A program made the translations under genes and the position numbers. A model generated the notes under the pieces. The model ran no database searches. It was not told the DNA's origin and saw nothing but the letters and a program-made list of their open reading frames with translations. Of a DNA stretch of 64,000 nucleotides, positions 26,580-35,376 are shown one piece after another. How positions within the stretch are numbered: position 1 is the stretch's first letter; every line of letters starts with the position of its first letter. Where the stretch lies: contig NZ_CP108067.1 of the NCBI RefSeq assembly GCF_036178145.1, positions 2,108,001 through 2,172,000 of the forward strand, in the 5' to 3' direction. This DNA is from Streptomyces sp. NBC_00273 (lineage in GTDB: Bacteria; Actinomycetota; Actinomycetes; Streptomycetales; Streptomycetaceae).

Positions 26580-26945
26580 TCAGTAGGCCGTCCAGGGCAC
26601 ACGGCAGACGTGGGGGTCCGCTTCCTCGGGGCACAAGGTGCTGATCACAGCTCTGCGGATCACCCGGTGCGCCCGCCGGGAACACACCAGCCGGACGCGC
26701 AGCTCGACCGCTCGCCGTTCGCCGCTGCCCTGCCCGGGATGTTCCACGGCCCACTGGTGCGCGAGGTAGTCGTACGCGTCCGCCGTCGCCCCCTCGCTCC
26801 CGGGGAGGGAGTGCGCGACGGTCACGCCGGTGATCCGGGTGTTGCGGGCGTTCCGGGAGCGCACGGCGTCCTCGACGAGGCCTTCGACCCACGCCAGCCC
26901 CTGTTCGTCCGCGTACAGACCGAAGGTCAGTGTGCGCGTCCTCAT
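26580..26945 (-). CDS. Small hypothetical protein paired with a MerR regulator
   Basis: This 121-residue protein starts at 26945, with its ATG overlapping the MerR stop as ATGA. Features are an N-terminal TFGLYADEQGLAWVEGLVEDAVRSRN, a central Tyr/Asp stretch YDYLAHQW, and a basic region followed by Cys residues (TLCPEEADPHVC). No family was recognised. Co-transcription with the MerR gene suggests it may be a target, co-factor or ligand-modifying protein. Confidence 0.65.
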   Translation of the reverse strand: MRTRTLTFGLYADEQGLAWVEGLVEDAVRSRNARNTRITGVTVAHSLPGSEGATADAYDYLAHQWAVEHPGQGSGERRAVELRVRLVCSRRAHRVIRRAVISTLCPEEADPHVCRVPWTAY

Positions 26946-27901
26946 CGCGTCAGGCCCTTGTGGTGTTCGGCGTCGCCCTTGGCGAAGACCGTGGTGAACC
27001 ATGCGTACACGGGGGCGAGCGTCGGCGACGCGGGCCAGCCGTTGACCACGGCGAGGAGCCGCCAGTAGCGCTCGGCGTGGGGGTCGCAGGTCGTCCGCAG
27101 GCGGGCGAGGAGCCAGCGGCGCAGATCGCCCTCGTCGGCGCACTCGAAGGCGTGGGCGTAGAGGCCGCCCAGTGAGTGGGACAGGAACACGCCGCCCGCC
27201 GAGGCCGGTACGAGGCCGGCGGACACGGCCTCGGCCATCCGTTCGCGCATCGCCCGGTTGAGGGCGTCGTGCAGCGTGCCGACGCCCTGCCGGTCGGGTT
27301 CTTCGGCCTGCTCCTCGGCCATGCGGCGCAGCGCGCCGCGGAAGTCCTCGTTCTGGCAGAGTTCGGCGAGTTCCACCCAGGCCTCGACCTGTTCGGGCGT
27401 GGGATCGTCGGGGAGCTCGGGGGTGACGGTTCGCATCAGTGTCTCGAACTCAGGATTGGAATGCGGGACTTCGAAGGCGTCGTCAACGAATCCGGAGACG
27501 AGTCGGCGTCGTTCGACCTGGGAGAGCGTGGCGAGTCGGTGCATGAGGTCCATCTCCAGGGGGGTGGTGCCGCGTCTGGCGACCGTGCGCAGGACGGCCC
27601 GGCGCAGGCGCAGGGTGCGGATCTGCACGTCCAGGGCGTTGGCGTGCGCTGCTGCGACGTCCGGCAGGGACATCTCCCGGTCCAGGACCCGGCGGATGGT
27701 CGCGAGGTCGAGCCCGAGATCGCGCAGCGTGCGGACGAGGTCCAGGCGGGCGAGCGCGTCGGGGCCGTAGCGGCGGTAGCCCGCCGGGCTGCGGTCGGTC
27801 GGGGGGACGATGCCCCGGTCGGAATAGAACCGGATGGTCTTCACGGTGAGGCCGGTCCGGCGGGATAGGTCTCCGATGGAATGGAGCGTGTCGCTGTCCA
27901 T
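26942..27901 (-). CDS. MerR family regulator with large C-terminal domain
   Basis: This 319-residue regulator has a typical MerR HTH and wing at the start (SIGDLSRRTGLTVKTIRFYSDRGIVPPTDRSPAGYRRYGPDALARL, about residues 7-52) and the dimerisation helix, then about 200 residues of helical sensor domain with no clear metal Cys pair. It probably senses a small hydrophobic molecule, as in BmrR or Mta types. The promoter immediately upstream has the 19-bp MerR spacer. It is followed by a 121-aa gene translated by overlap. Confidence 0.85.
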   Translation of the reverse strand: MDSDTLHSIGDLSRRTGLTVKTIRFYSDRGIVPPTDRSPAGYRRYGPDALARLDLVRTLRDLGLDLATIRRVLDREMSLPDVAAAHANALDVQIRTLRLRRAVLRTVARRGTTPLEMDLMHRLATLSQVERRRLVSGFVDDAFEVPHSNPEFETLMRTVTPELPDDPTPEQVEAWVELAELCQNEDFRGALRRMAEEQAEEPDRQGVGTLHDALNRAMRERMAEAVSAGLVPASAGGVFLSHSLGGLYAHAFECADEGDLRRWLLARLRTTCDPHAERYWRLLAVVNGWPASPTLAPVYAWFTTVFAKGDAEHHKGLTR

Positions 27902-27910
27902 GCCCCCAGC

Positions 27911-27939
27911 TTGGTGTCTCCCCCCACGGGAGACTCAAC
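27911..27939 (-). promoter_or_regulatory. MerR-type promoter, 19-bp palindromic spacer
   Basis: On the minus strand TTGAGT (about 27939) and CAAGCT (about 27912) could be the -35 and -10. The palindrome GTCTCCC-N5-GGGAGAC (27916-27934) lies between them. Long palindromic spacers are the hallmark of MerR-activated promoters, so the gene is probably autoregulated. The ATG lies about 10 nt downstream, so the transcript may be nearly leaderless. Confidence 0.6.
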
Positions 27940-28016
27940 TGGGGCCCGGGGCTGCTCACATGGGTGCGGGAAGGGGTCCCGGCGGCGGGCGTCCGGCCGC
28001 TGCCGGGACCCGGACG

Positions 28017-29693
28017 TCATCCCGCCTGGGCGAGCGGCGCAGGAACCGCGGCGGTCGCCGCGAGGCGCTCGCGCAGGGCGGCGCGGTCCGGTTTGCCGGC
28101 CGCCGTCAGGGGCAGTTCGGCGATCAGGAGCAGCCGCTCGGGGTGCTTGCTCCGCTCCAGCCCGCGCCGCGTGAGGTGTTCGCCGAGGGAGGCGAGGGTG
28201 AGGGGCTGTCCTGCGCGCGGCACCACGCAGGCCGCCAAGCGCTCCCCCATCAGCGGGTCCGGCACGCCGATGCAGGCCACGTCCCGGACCTGGGGGTGGG
28301 CGGTGAGTTCGCGTTCCACCTCCGCCGGGCTGATGTTGGCACCGCCGCGGATGACGATGTCCTTGAGGCGGCCGACGACGTGCAGGACGCTGTCGGAGTC
28401 GAGGTACCCGAGGTCACCGGTGCGGACCCAGCCGTCGGGCGTGCGGTAGCGGGCGTCCAGGTCGGGCGCGCCCACGTAGCACAGCGGGGTCATCGGGCCG
28501 CGCGAGATGATCTCGCCGACGGCGCCGTCGGGCAGCGGTTCGTGCGTGTCGGGGTCGGCGATGCGGATCTCGGCGACCCGGGGGTCGGGATGGCCGGCGA
28601 CGACCCCGGACCCGTCGGTGGGCGGCACCGTGTTGCCGAGCCCCGTGTGGCAGTTGACCCCGTCGGCGGAGCCGTAGAGGTTCACCACGGGACAGCCGAA
28701 GGCCTCGGCCGCGGCGGCCGCGGTGGTCTCGTCGAGGGGCGCCCCGCCGAGGACCAGTGCGGTGGGCGCGGGCAGCTCCTCGTCCGTCCCGTCGAGGCGT
28801 TCGAGCATCATGCGGACCATGGTGGGCACGCCGAGGACGTGCGTCGGCCGGTGCTCGCGCACCGCCGCGATCGCCGCTTCCGGGCTGAAGTGGTCGAGCA
28901 GGACGAGGGTGCCGCCGTGCCGGGCGAGGGTGACGGCGGTGCCGTTGGACCCGAAGGCGGACGCCAGCGGTACGAGGAAGAGGCAGCTCGGCGGGGTGCG
29001 GTCCGGGATGAGGGAGGCGAGGAAGTTCCCGCGTCCGCCGGCCAGCGCGTTGTGCGAGTACGCGATCATCTTCGGCTCGGCCTCGGAGCCGGAGGACACG
29101 AGGATGCGGGCGGCGCTGTCGGGATCGGGCCGGGCGGGGACGAATCCGCTGGGGTCGGACCGCATCAGCCCCGATAGCTGAATCGTTCCTTCAGGTGCGG
29201 TTCCGGGGCCGGCGGCGATCACGTGGCGCAGGGCCGGAAGCGCCCGGGCGAGCGTGCTCAGATCCGCCGCGTGCCGGTAGTCCCGGTGCTCGGTGGCCGC
29301 GATGACGGCGACGGCCTCGGCGCGGCGCAGCAGGCACTCCGCTTCGAGGACGCCCCGGCCCACCGGGAAGGGGAGGGCGATCGCGCCGAGTGCGGCGAGC
29401 GCGAGATCGGCGATGACGGCGGAGCGGTTGTTGGGGAGTTGCACGCCGACCACGTCGCCCGGGCCGATGCCCAGCTCCCGCAGGCCGGTGGCCAGACATC
29501 GGACCTTGCGGTCCAGCGCGGTGTAACAGAGCTTGCCCTTGGCGTCGATGACGGCCGTGCGGTGCAGGTCGGCGATCTGGCGTGCCCGGAAGAGGCTGTA
29601 GAGGTCGAGGTCGGGGCAGGTCCCGTCGACCACCCAGGACCGGCGGAGTTCGGCGGGCAGCAGGTCGTGCAGGACGAGCCTGTCGGCGGTCAT
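28017..29693 (-). CDS. AMP-forming acyl-CoA synthetase (CaiC-like position)
   Basis: This 558-residue adenylating enzyme has LVSSGSEAEPKMIAYSHNAL (ATP loop, about residues 178-197), a core VLGGAPLDETTAAAA, YGSADG, GDLGYLDSDSVLHVVGRLKDIVIRGGANISPAEVE (about 430-464) and the catalytic Lys in LPLTAAGKPDR near the end. It activates a carboxylic acid to its acyl-AMP and then to acyl-CoA; the acid is unknown. Its start overlaps the CoA-transferase stop as ATGA. Together with the transferase and the divergent acyl-CoA dehydrogenase it forms a set like CaiC, CaiB and CaiA. Confidence 0.85.
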   Translation of the reverse strand: MTADRLVLHDLLPAELRRSWVVDGTCPDLDLYSLFRARQIADLHRTAVIDAKGKLCYTALDRKVRCLATGLRELGIGPGDVVGVQLPNNRSAVIADLALAALGAIALPFPVGRGVLEAECLLRRAEAVAVIAATEHRDYRHAADLSTLARALPALRHVIAAGPGTAPEGTIQLSGLMRSDPSGFVPARPDPDSAARILVSSGSEAEPKMIAYSHNALAGGRGNFLASLIPDRTPPSCLFLVPLASAFGSNGTAVTLARHGGTLVLLDHFSPEAAIAAVREHRPTHVLGVPTMVRMMLERLDGTDEELPAPTALVLGGAPLDETTAAAAAEAFGCPVVNLYGSADGVNCHTGLGNTVPPTDGSGVVAGHPDPRVAEIRIADPDTHEPLPDGAVGEIISRGPMTPLCYVGAPDLDARYRTPDGWVRTGDLGYLDSDSVLHVVGRLKDIVIRGGANISPAEVERELTAHPQVRDVACIGVPDPLMGERLAACVVPRAGQPLTLASLGEHLTRRGLERSKHPERLLLIAELPLTAAGKPDRAALRERLAATAAVPAPLAQAG

Positions 29694-31510
29694 ACGAAGC
29701 TCCAGGGGTCGGGGACTGCGGGGGCGCCGTGCGCGTCGCGGCTGATCGAGCCGGAGAAGCGCGGATCGTGGTGCAGGTCGGACAGTTCGGTGGTGACCGC
29801 GGTCGCGGTCAGCCCGTGCTCGTTCAGCCGGGCCAGGGCCTCGGTCGTGGACAGGCCGCCCAGGTCGTGGGCGGCCACGGCGCCGGCGTCGGCGTCGGTG
29901 GGCGCGAGCCAGCCGTCCGCCGTCGGCCGCGGGAGCCGGAATCCGGCCGGTCGACGGGGGTTCTCCCCGCGGGCCGCCCGGCGCAGGGCGGGGGCGGTCA
30001 GCGTGTCGGCCGCGCCGAGCAGGGAGGAGTCCACCCGTACTCCGTGGCCGCTGCGCTCGCGCAGCAGCAGCCCGGCGAGGACGGCCTCGGCGCCGAGCAG
30101 CCCGCCGAGCACGTCGAGCAGGGTCATCAGCGAGGGCGCCGGGGCCTCGCCCTCGGGGCGGACGGCCTCGCCGACGCCCGTACGGGCCTGGACCATGAAG
30201 TCGGTGCCCATGGGGGCGTCCTCGATCCGGTCGGCCCAGCCGCTGGTGTACGCGTAGACGAGCGCGGGGTTGACCCGTGCGAGGTCCTCGGAGTCGAGGC
30301 CGAGCTCGGCGGCCTTGCCCGGCGCCCAGTTGTGCAGGAAGACGTCGGCCCCGGCCGCCAGTTCCCGCAGCCGTCGGCGGTCGGCCTCCCGCTTGATGTC
30401 GATCTCCACGGCCTGCTTGCCCCGGTTGAGGGCGAGCCAGCGCGCCGAGATCCCGGAACAGGCCGGGGGCATGCCGCGCAGCGGGTCGCCGCCCGGCGGT
30501 TCGATCCTGATCACGTCGGCGCCGAGGAGCCCGAGCAGGTGCGCCGCGAGCGGTGCCTGGATGCGGCGGCCCGCCTCCAGCACGGTCAGCCCGGCCAGGG
30601 GCCCGCCGGAGTGTGCCGCTCCGGGCAGCCGGGCCGACCTGGCGGTGAGACGTCCGGTGACCGACCGTGCCAGGGACCAGGGGGCGGCGTCGTCGTGTTC
30701 GGCGGCCCGTTCCGCGGCCCGCTGCGCGAGCGGGTGCAGGGCGCACACCTCGGTGCCGTATGCGGCTGCGGCCCGACGGATCCGGTCCCAGGTGTGGGAC
30801 CGGGCCGTGAGGTGGAGGGCCGCCGGGAAGGGGGCGCAGGCGGTGGCGTAGCGGAACTGGAAGGGTCGCCAGCCCGCCCGCAGGGCTTCCGCCGGGGCCT
30901 CCAGGGCCTTCCAGAACGCCGCCCAGGCGCCCGGGTCGAGCGTCTCCAGTTCGAAGAGGACGCCGTCGGCCGAGGTGAACGGAGGTCCTCCGGGGGCGAG
31001 TTCGGCGGCCTCGCCCTCGTCGGCCCCGGCGGCGGCCAGGTACTGGGAGACCGCGAGCAGGCCCGCCCGGTCCGCGCTGGTGGTGACCGCGCGGGCGGCG
31101 CCGCCGCGGGCCTGGCCCACGAGAGCCGCGAGCAGCCCCTGTACGGCCAGGACTCCGGTGGCGGTGGCCGCGTAGTCGACGGCGAGGCCGCGCGGGGCGC
31201 CGTCGCGCCGGCCGTGCACGGCCATGATGCCGGTGGCGGCCTGCACCGTGGCCTCGTCGGCGAGCCCGCTCAGGGGATCCGCCCAAGTGGCGCTCGCGTG
31301 CACCGGGTCGAACCCGCCGCCCGTGAGCGTGGTGCCACCGGTACCGGTGGCGGCGCCCGTGGACGCGTCCCCCTGTGCGGGACGGTCCGTCCGTGCGCCG
31401 AGCAGCCGCAGGTGGTCGGAGACGACTCTCGCGATCTGCGGGGGCCCCGAGGTGTCGAAGCGCAGTGTGTCGAGCGGCCGGACCGTCTGCGTGGTTGCTG
31501 GTGACGCCAT
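29690..31510 (-). CDS. Family III CoA-transferase, two-part (CaiB/BaiF-like)
   Basis: This 606-residue protein has a complete family III domain in its second half (about 260-600): GPLAGLTVLEAGRRIQAPLAAHLLGLLGADVIRIEPPGGDPLRG, then LALNRGKQAVEIDI, and the catalytic Asp (about 466) in LLDVLGGLLGAEAVLAGLLLRERSGHG. The first half looks like a degenerate partner domain. These enzymes swap CoA between acids with retention of the acyl carbon skeleton. It begins after GGAGAGGAGAG and is translated with the acyl-CoA ligase. The duplication layout is a common but unusual variant. Confidence 0.85.
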   Translation of the reverse strand: MASPATTQTVRPLDTLRFDTSGPPQIARVVSDHLRLLGARTDRPAQGDASTGAATGTGGTTLTGGGFDPVHASATWADPLSGLADEATVQAATGIMAVHGRRDGAPRGLAVDYAATATGVLAVQGLLAALVGQARGGAARAVTTSADRAGLLAVSQYLAAAGADEGEAAELAPGGPPFTSADGVLFELETLDPGAWAAFWKALEAPAEALRAGWRPFQFRYATACAPFPAALHLTARSHTWDRIRRAAAAYGTEVCALHPLAQRAAERAAEHDDAAPWSLARSVTGRLTARSARLPGAAHSGGPLAGLTVLEAGRRIQAPLAAHLLGLLGADVIRIEPPGGDPLRGMPPACSGISARWLALNRGKQAVEIDIKREADRRRLRELAAGADVFLHNWAPGKAAELGLDSEDLARVNPALVYAYTSGWADRIEDAPMGTDFMVQARTGVGEAVRPEGEAPAPSLMTLLDVLGGLLGAEAVLAGLLLRERSGHGVRVDSSLLGAADTLTAPALRRAARGENPRRPAGFRLPRPTADGWLAPTDADAGAVAAHDLGGLSTTEALARLNEHGLTATAVTTELSDLHHDPRFSGSISRDAHGAPAVPDPWSFV

Positions 31511-31654
31511 GCCTCTCCTCTCCTGGCGCGGCGGTGGCCGGCGCCCGGGTCTTACCGAATCTGGGGAACCCGGGAGCGTCCGCACCCGACCAGTTCCACG
31601 GACAGTGAGTCGGTCGGCCCTTCCCGCGAGTTCCCGGGAATGAGGAGGAAAGAA

Positions 31655-32860
31655 GTGACGGATCCAGGCACGGACCACACCTCGGCTGCACAACAGGCCG
31701 TGGCAACGGATGAGTTGAGGGAGCGGGTCGACCGGTTCGTCCGCACCCGGGTGATCCCGCGGGAGGCGGTGCTGGACGCGGGCGGGTCCGCTGCGGCCGA
31801 TGCGCTGGCCGAACTGCGCGGCCGGGCGCAGGAGGAGGGCCTGTGGGCGCTGCCGCTCCCGGAGGAACTGGGCGGCGGCGGGCTGGGGTTCCGGGCGTAC
31901 GCCGCACTGGCCGAGGCGGAGGGGGCCAGTGACCACGGTCCGGCCGCGCTGGGATCCGCCCCGCTGCTCGACGTGACGATGCTGGCGCGGCACGGGGGGA
32001 CCGCGGTCCGCGAGGCGTACCTGAAGCCGCTGGTCGCCGGGGAGATGCGGACCTGTTACGCCATGACCGAGCCGGACGTCCCCGGCACCGACCCCTTCGG
32101 GACCGGCACCCGGGCCGAGCGCGGGCCGGACGGGAGCTGGCTCGTCACCGGCCGCAAGTGGTTCACGTCCGGCGCCGCGGGCGCCGACCTGGTCACGGTC
32201 ATGGCCCGCACCGGCGGGAGCGCCGGTGACCGCGAGGGGCTGTCGTTGCTGCTCGTGCCCACCGCGTCGGCCGGTTTCCGCGTCGTACGCGAACTTCCCG
32301 TGTTCGGTGCGGGCGGCCAGTACGAGATCGAGCTCGACCGGGTCCGGGTCCCGGCCGACCACCTCCTCGGGGAGCCCGGGGACGCGCTCGCCATCGCGGG
32401 CGAGCGGCTGCAGCTCGGTCGTACGCTGCGCTGCCTGCGCTGGCTCGGCCAGGCCCGGCGCGCCTTCGACCTCATGTGCGAGCGGGCCGCCACCCGCAGC
32501 GGGTCCCGTGGGCCCCTCGCCGACCAGCAGCTGATCCAGGGACACGTCTTCGACGCCCTGCTCGCCCTGCGCACCACCCGTCCCCTGGTGCACGAGGCGG
32601 TGGCGCTGATCGACGCCGGACGGGACGCCCGTACGGAAGTGGGGCTCGCCAAGGTCGCCGCCGCGCGCATGCTCCAGCAGGTCGCGGACTCCGCCATCCA
32701 GGTCCACGGCGCCGCCGGACTCGGTCCGGACACCCCCCTGCCAGGGCTCCTGCGCACGGGCCGGGCCGCCCGCATCCTCGACGGCCCGGACGAGCTGCAC
32801 ATCACCTCCGTGGCCCGCCGGGTCCTGCGCGGCTACGCAGCCGACGGCGGCAGGGCCTAG
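31655..32860 (+). CDS. Acyl-CoA dehydrogenase family protein (CaiA-like position)
   Basis: This 401-residue flavoprotein has the ACAD layout: N-terminal helical domain, CYAMTEPDVPGTDPFGTGTRAERGPDGSWLVTGRKWFTSGAAGADLVTVMART (about 133-185), and a C-terminal helical domain ending in ILDGPDELHITSVARRVLRGYA, where the Glu aligns with the usual base position. It should remove or add hydrogens between C2 and C3 of an acyl-CoA. The GTG start follows GAGGAGGAAAGAA. It is divergent from the CoA-transferase/ligase pair, and the spacer holds a TTCCCGGGAA palindrome. Confidence 0.85.
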   Translation: MTDPGTDHTSAAQQAVATDELRERVDRFVRTRVIPREAVLDAGGSAAADALAELRGRAQEEGLWALPLPEELGGGGLGFRAYAALAEAEGASDHGPAALGSAPLLDVTMLARHGGTAVREAYLKPLVAGEMRTCYAMTEPDVPGTDPFGTGTRAERGPDGSWLVTGRKWFTSGAAGADLVTVMARTGGSAGDREGLSLLLVPTASAGFRVVRELPVFGAGGQYEIELDRVRVPADHLLGEPGDALAIAGERLQLGRTLRCLRWLGQARRAFDLMCERAATRSGSRGPLADQQLIQGHVFDALLALRTTRPLVHEAVALIDAGRDARTEVGLAKVAAARMLQQVADSAIQVHGAAGLGPDTPLPGLLRTGRAARILDGPDELHITSVARRVLRGYAADGGRA

Positions 32861-33969
32861 ATGCGGGTGATGTCGACGACCCCGTCCAGGGCGGCGAGGC
32901 CGAGCGCCAGGAAGAAGTCGCCCCAGATCAGCTCGTGCCGGACGGCCAGGTCCTTTCCGGCGTCGTAGCAGCCGTGGAGCAGCATCCCGGGCGGGCGCCC
33001 GGAGTCCGGGCCGGTGAGGTGGTGCTCCGCGAGGTGCTGGAGGATCGCCTCGGCCCGGTACGCGTACGCGGCCGCCCGGGGGCCGGGCACCCGGGCGAGC
33101 TTCAGCAGGGCGACCGCGGTGATCGCGGCGGCCGAGGTGTCGAGCGGCCCGTCCGGCCGGGCGGCGTCGGCCGCCGGGACGAGTCCTGCGGCCGGGGATC
33201 CGCCCTCAGCCGCCAGGAATTCGGCCGCCTCGGCGAGCCGGGCGGCCGGGCGGGGCAGCGCCGGGTCGGGCATCGCCGGGTCCGGGCGCAGCAGGGCGTC
33301 GGCCACGGCCAGGAGCAGCCAGGCCCGGCCCCGGCTCCAGCCGGGCGGCGGGTCCGCGCAGGGCCGCCAGCCCGCGACCGCGTCGAAGCGCAGGGCGGGC
33401 CGTAGCGAGAGGTCCCGGTCCCGGCCCGCGCCGAGGCAGAGATCGAGGTGGCGGTGCAGGTGGGACGCCGCCGCGGCGGCGCCCTGCGATCCGGCTCCGG
33501 CCAGCAGGGGTACGGTCCCCGGCACTCCGTCCACGCGGGCGAGCAGTCGGGGTCCGCCGAGCGCGTCCCCCCAGGGCACGAGCCCGAGTTCGCGGTCGTG
33601 GGCCGCCAGCACCGCCCGGGCGCCGCGGTCCCGCAGCTCGGCGGCCGTGGCGTCGTCCCCGGCCGGAGCGGTCCCGTACCAGAGGATCAGGCCGCGGGTG
33701 GCGGTGTCGGCCCCCACCCACGGTTCGAGCCGGGCCGTGCACGCGGCGGCGGCGCGCCGGTCGGCCGCGTCGCCCGTGTACCGTGCGCGCAGCCAGAGCA
33801 GCCCGGCCCAGAACCCGCCGGTCCACGAGCCTCGGCCGGTGGTCGTCCACCGCCCGTCGGCCGGCTCGGCGTACAGCGGGAAGCGGGGTCCCACCGTCTC
33901 GGCGGTCACCGCCACGCGTTGCATGACGGCCGCGAGGGCCGGGGCCGGCCCGGCTCCGTCCGCGCTCAT
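32857..33969 (-). CDS. GH88/GH105-like six-hairpin glycosidase (unsaturated uronyl hydrolase-like)
   Basis: This 370-residue protein shows the six-hairpin pattern: GSWTGGFWAGLLWLRARYTGD near the start, WSRGRAWLLLAVADALL in the middle, LDTSAAAITAVALLKLA, and a closing ELIWGDFFLALGLAAL. These match GH88/105 motifs W-x-GF-x-G-LW, WSRGQAW, DTSA and GDxY. The family removes unsaturated uronic acids from oligosaccharides; the exact substrate is not readable. It has no signal peptide. Its ATG overlaps the MFS gene as ATGA, and its stop overlaps that of the acyl-CoA dehydrogenase, which is convergent. Confidence 0.75.
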   Translation of the reverse strand: MSADGAGPAPALAAVMQRVAVTAETVGPRFPLYAEPADGRWTTTGRGSWTGGFWAGLLWLRARYTGDAADRRAAAACTARLEPWVGADTATRGLILWYGTAPAGDDATAAELRDRGARAVLAAHDRELGLVPWGDALGGPRLLARVDGVPGTVPLLAGAGSQGAAAAASHLHRHLDLCLGAGRDRDLSLRPALRFDAVAGWRPCADPPPGWSRGRAWLLLAVADALLRPDPAMPDPALPRPAARLAEAAEFLAAEGGSPAAGLVPAADAARPDGPLDTSAAAITAVALLKLARVPGPRAAAYAYRAEAILQHLAEHHLTGPDSGRPPGMLLHGCYDAGKDLAVRHELIWGDFFLALGLAALDGVVDITRI

Positions 33970-35171
33970 GCCGCGCCCTGCCGGCGGTCGCGTACGGCCC
34001 ACAGGAACGCGACGGCCGCGGCCACCGCGAACTCCGCCGCGACCAGCAGCCAGCCCGGCCCGTACCGTCCGCTCTGCGCGAGCAGGCCGAACAGGGGCGG
34101 GCCCGCCGCGAATCCGCCGAAGAACCCGGCCGCGACCAGCGCCGAGTCCTGTCCGGCGCGGCCGGGGGCGGCCCGCTGCATGACCAGCACCATCGAGACG
34201 GCGTTGCCGGAGACGGCGAACACTCCGACGGCGATCGCCCCGACCCACACCAGCGGGCCCGCCACCAGGGCGGCCGCCAGCAGGACCGCGGCGCCCAGCG
34301 CCCCGCAGGCCAGCCATCCCGGGAGCCATTCGGCCCGCCCGGGCCGGGCCGCCTTCGACCACCCGACCCGGCCGGCGATCCCCGCCGCGCCCAGTACGGC
34401 GACCAGGGCGGCCGCCGCGGTCGGACCCATGTCCAGCCGCTGCGCGCCGTAGAGCGCGAGGTAGGTGTTGACCGAGGCGATTCCGGCGCCGAGGAACAGC
34501 GAGAAGACCGCCAGCCAGGCCACCATCCCCCGCGGCACGAGGGCCGTACGCGGCCCTGCGGGCGGCGCGGCGGGGTCGGCGGGCAGGACGCGCAGCGCCC
34601 ACAGCCCGGCGAGCAGGGCCGCGCCGGCGCCGGTCCAGACCGCGCCCCGCCAGCCGATGCCGCCCGCGAGCAGGGCGAGCGGTAGTCCGGCCGCGAAGGC
34701 GCCGAGCTGGACCCCGGACTGCTTGAGCCCGGTCACCGCGCCCCGCCGGGCGGGCGGAACGGCGCGCAGCACGGCCTTGTTGGTGGCCGGGTTGGCCAGC
34801 GCCTGGGGTACGCCGCCCAGCGCGACGGCGCCGAGGAGCAGACCGGCGCCGGGCGCGGCGCCGATCAGGGCGAGGGCCGTCGCGGAGACCAGCAGCAGGA
34901 CCACCAGTGAGCGGCGCGGACCGATCCGGTCCACGATCCGGCCGCCCGCCGGGGACAGGACGGCGGCGGTCCCGAAGCCGATCGCGGTCGTTAGCCCCAA
35001 CACGGCCGGGGATATGTCGAGTTCGCTGACCAGGCGCGGGCCCAGCGCCCCGAGGAGGAACAGTTGCAGCATCGAGAACGCCATGGCGCAGGTGAGCAGC
35101 GCGGTCAACTGCCGCCCCGCCGCACCGTCCTTCTCCGCCGGCGATGCGGTCGCCGTCCCCTCCGCCGTCAC
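33966..35171 (-). CDS. MFS transporter
   Basis: This 401-residue membrane protein has about 12 hydrophobic helices and the MFS loop GGRIVDRIGPRRSL (about residues 77-90) between helices 2 and 3. A second NPATNKAVLRAVPPARRGAVTGLKQSG element follows. It starts at a GTG after GGGAAGGGAG. It is co-translated with the GH88-like gene, so the likely cargo is an oligosaccharide or sugar acid, but drug or organic-acid export cannot be excluded. Confidence 0.82.
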   Translation of the reverse strand: MTAEGTATASPAEKDGAAGRQLTALLTCAMAFSMLQLFLLGALGPRLVSELDISPAVLGLTTAIGFGTAAVLSPAGGRIVDRIGPRRSLVVLLLVSATALALIGAAPGAGLLLGAVALGGVPQALANPATNKAVLRAVPPARRGAVTGLKQSGVQLGAFAAGLPLALLAGGIGWRGAVWTGAGAALLAGLWALRVLPADPAAPPAGPRTALVPRGMVAWLAVFSLFLGAGIASVNTYLALYGAQRLDMGPTAAAALVAVLGAAGIAGRVGWSKAARPGRAEWLPGWLACGALGAAVLLAAALVAGPLVWVGAIAVGVFAVSGNAVSMVLVMQRAAPGRAGQDSALVAAGFFGGFAAGPPLFGLLAQSGRYGPGWLLVAAEFAVAAAVAFLWAVRDRRQGAA

Positions 35172-35376
35172 GAAGTCTCCCTTCCCAGGACGTTGAACTC
35201 TTCGAGCGAGCGGGTAGGCAGTCGGATGGAGCGGCGGGCAGGTTCCCTCCCTCCGCTGTGCCCTGCACCACAACGAGGCGGGCGACCCGGCCATGACGGG
35301 CCGGGACGCGGGAACTTGTCCGGAAGTGCGCACCCTGATGTGCGGCTCGGGAGGCCGGTGCAAGGATGAGCCCTCG

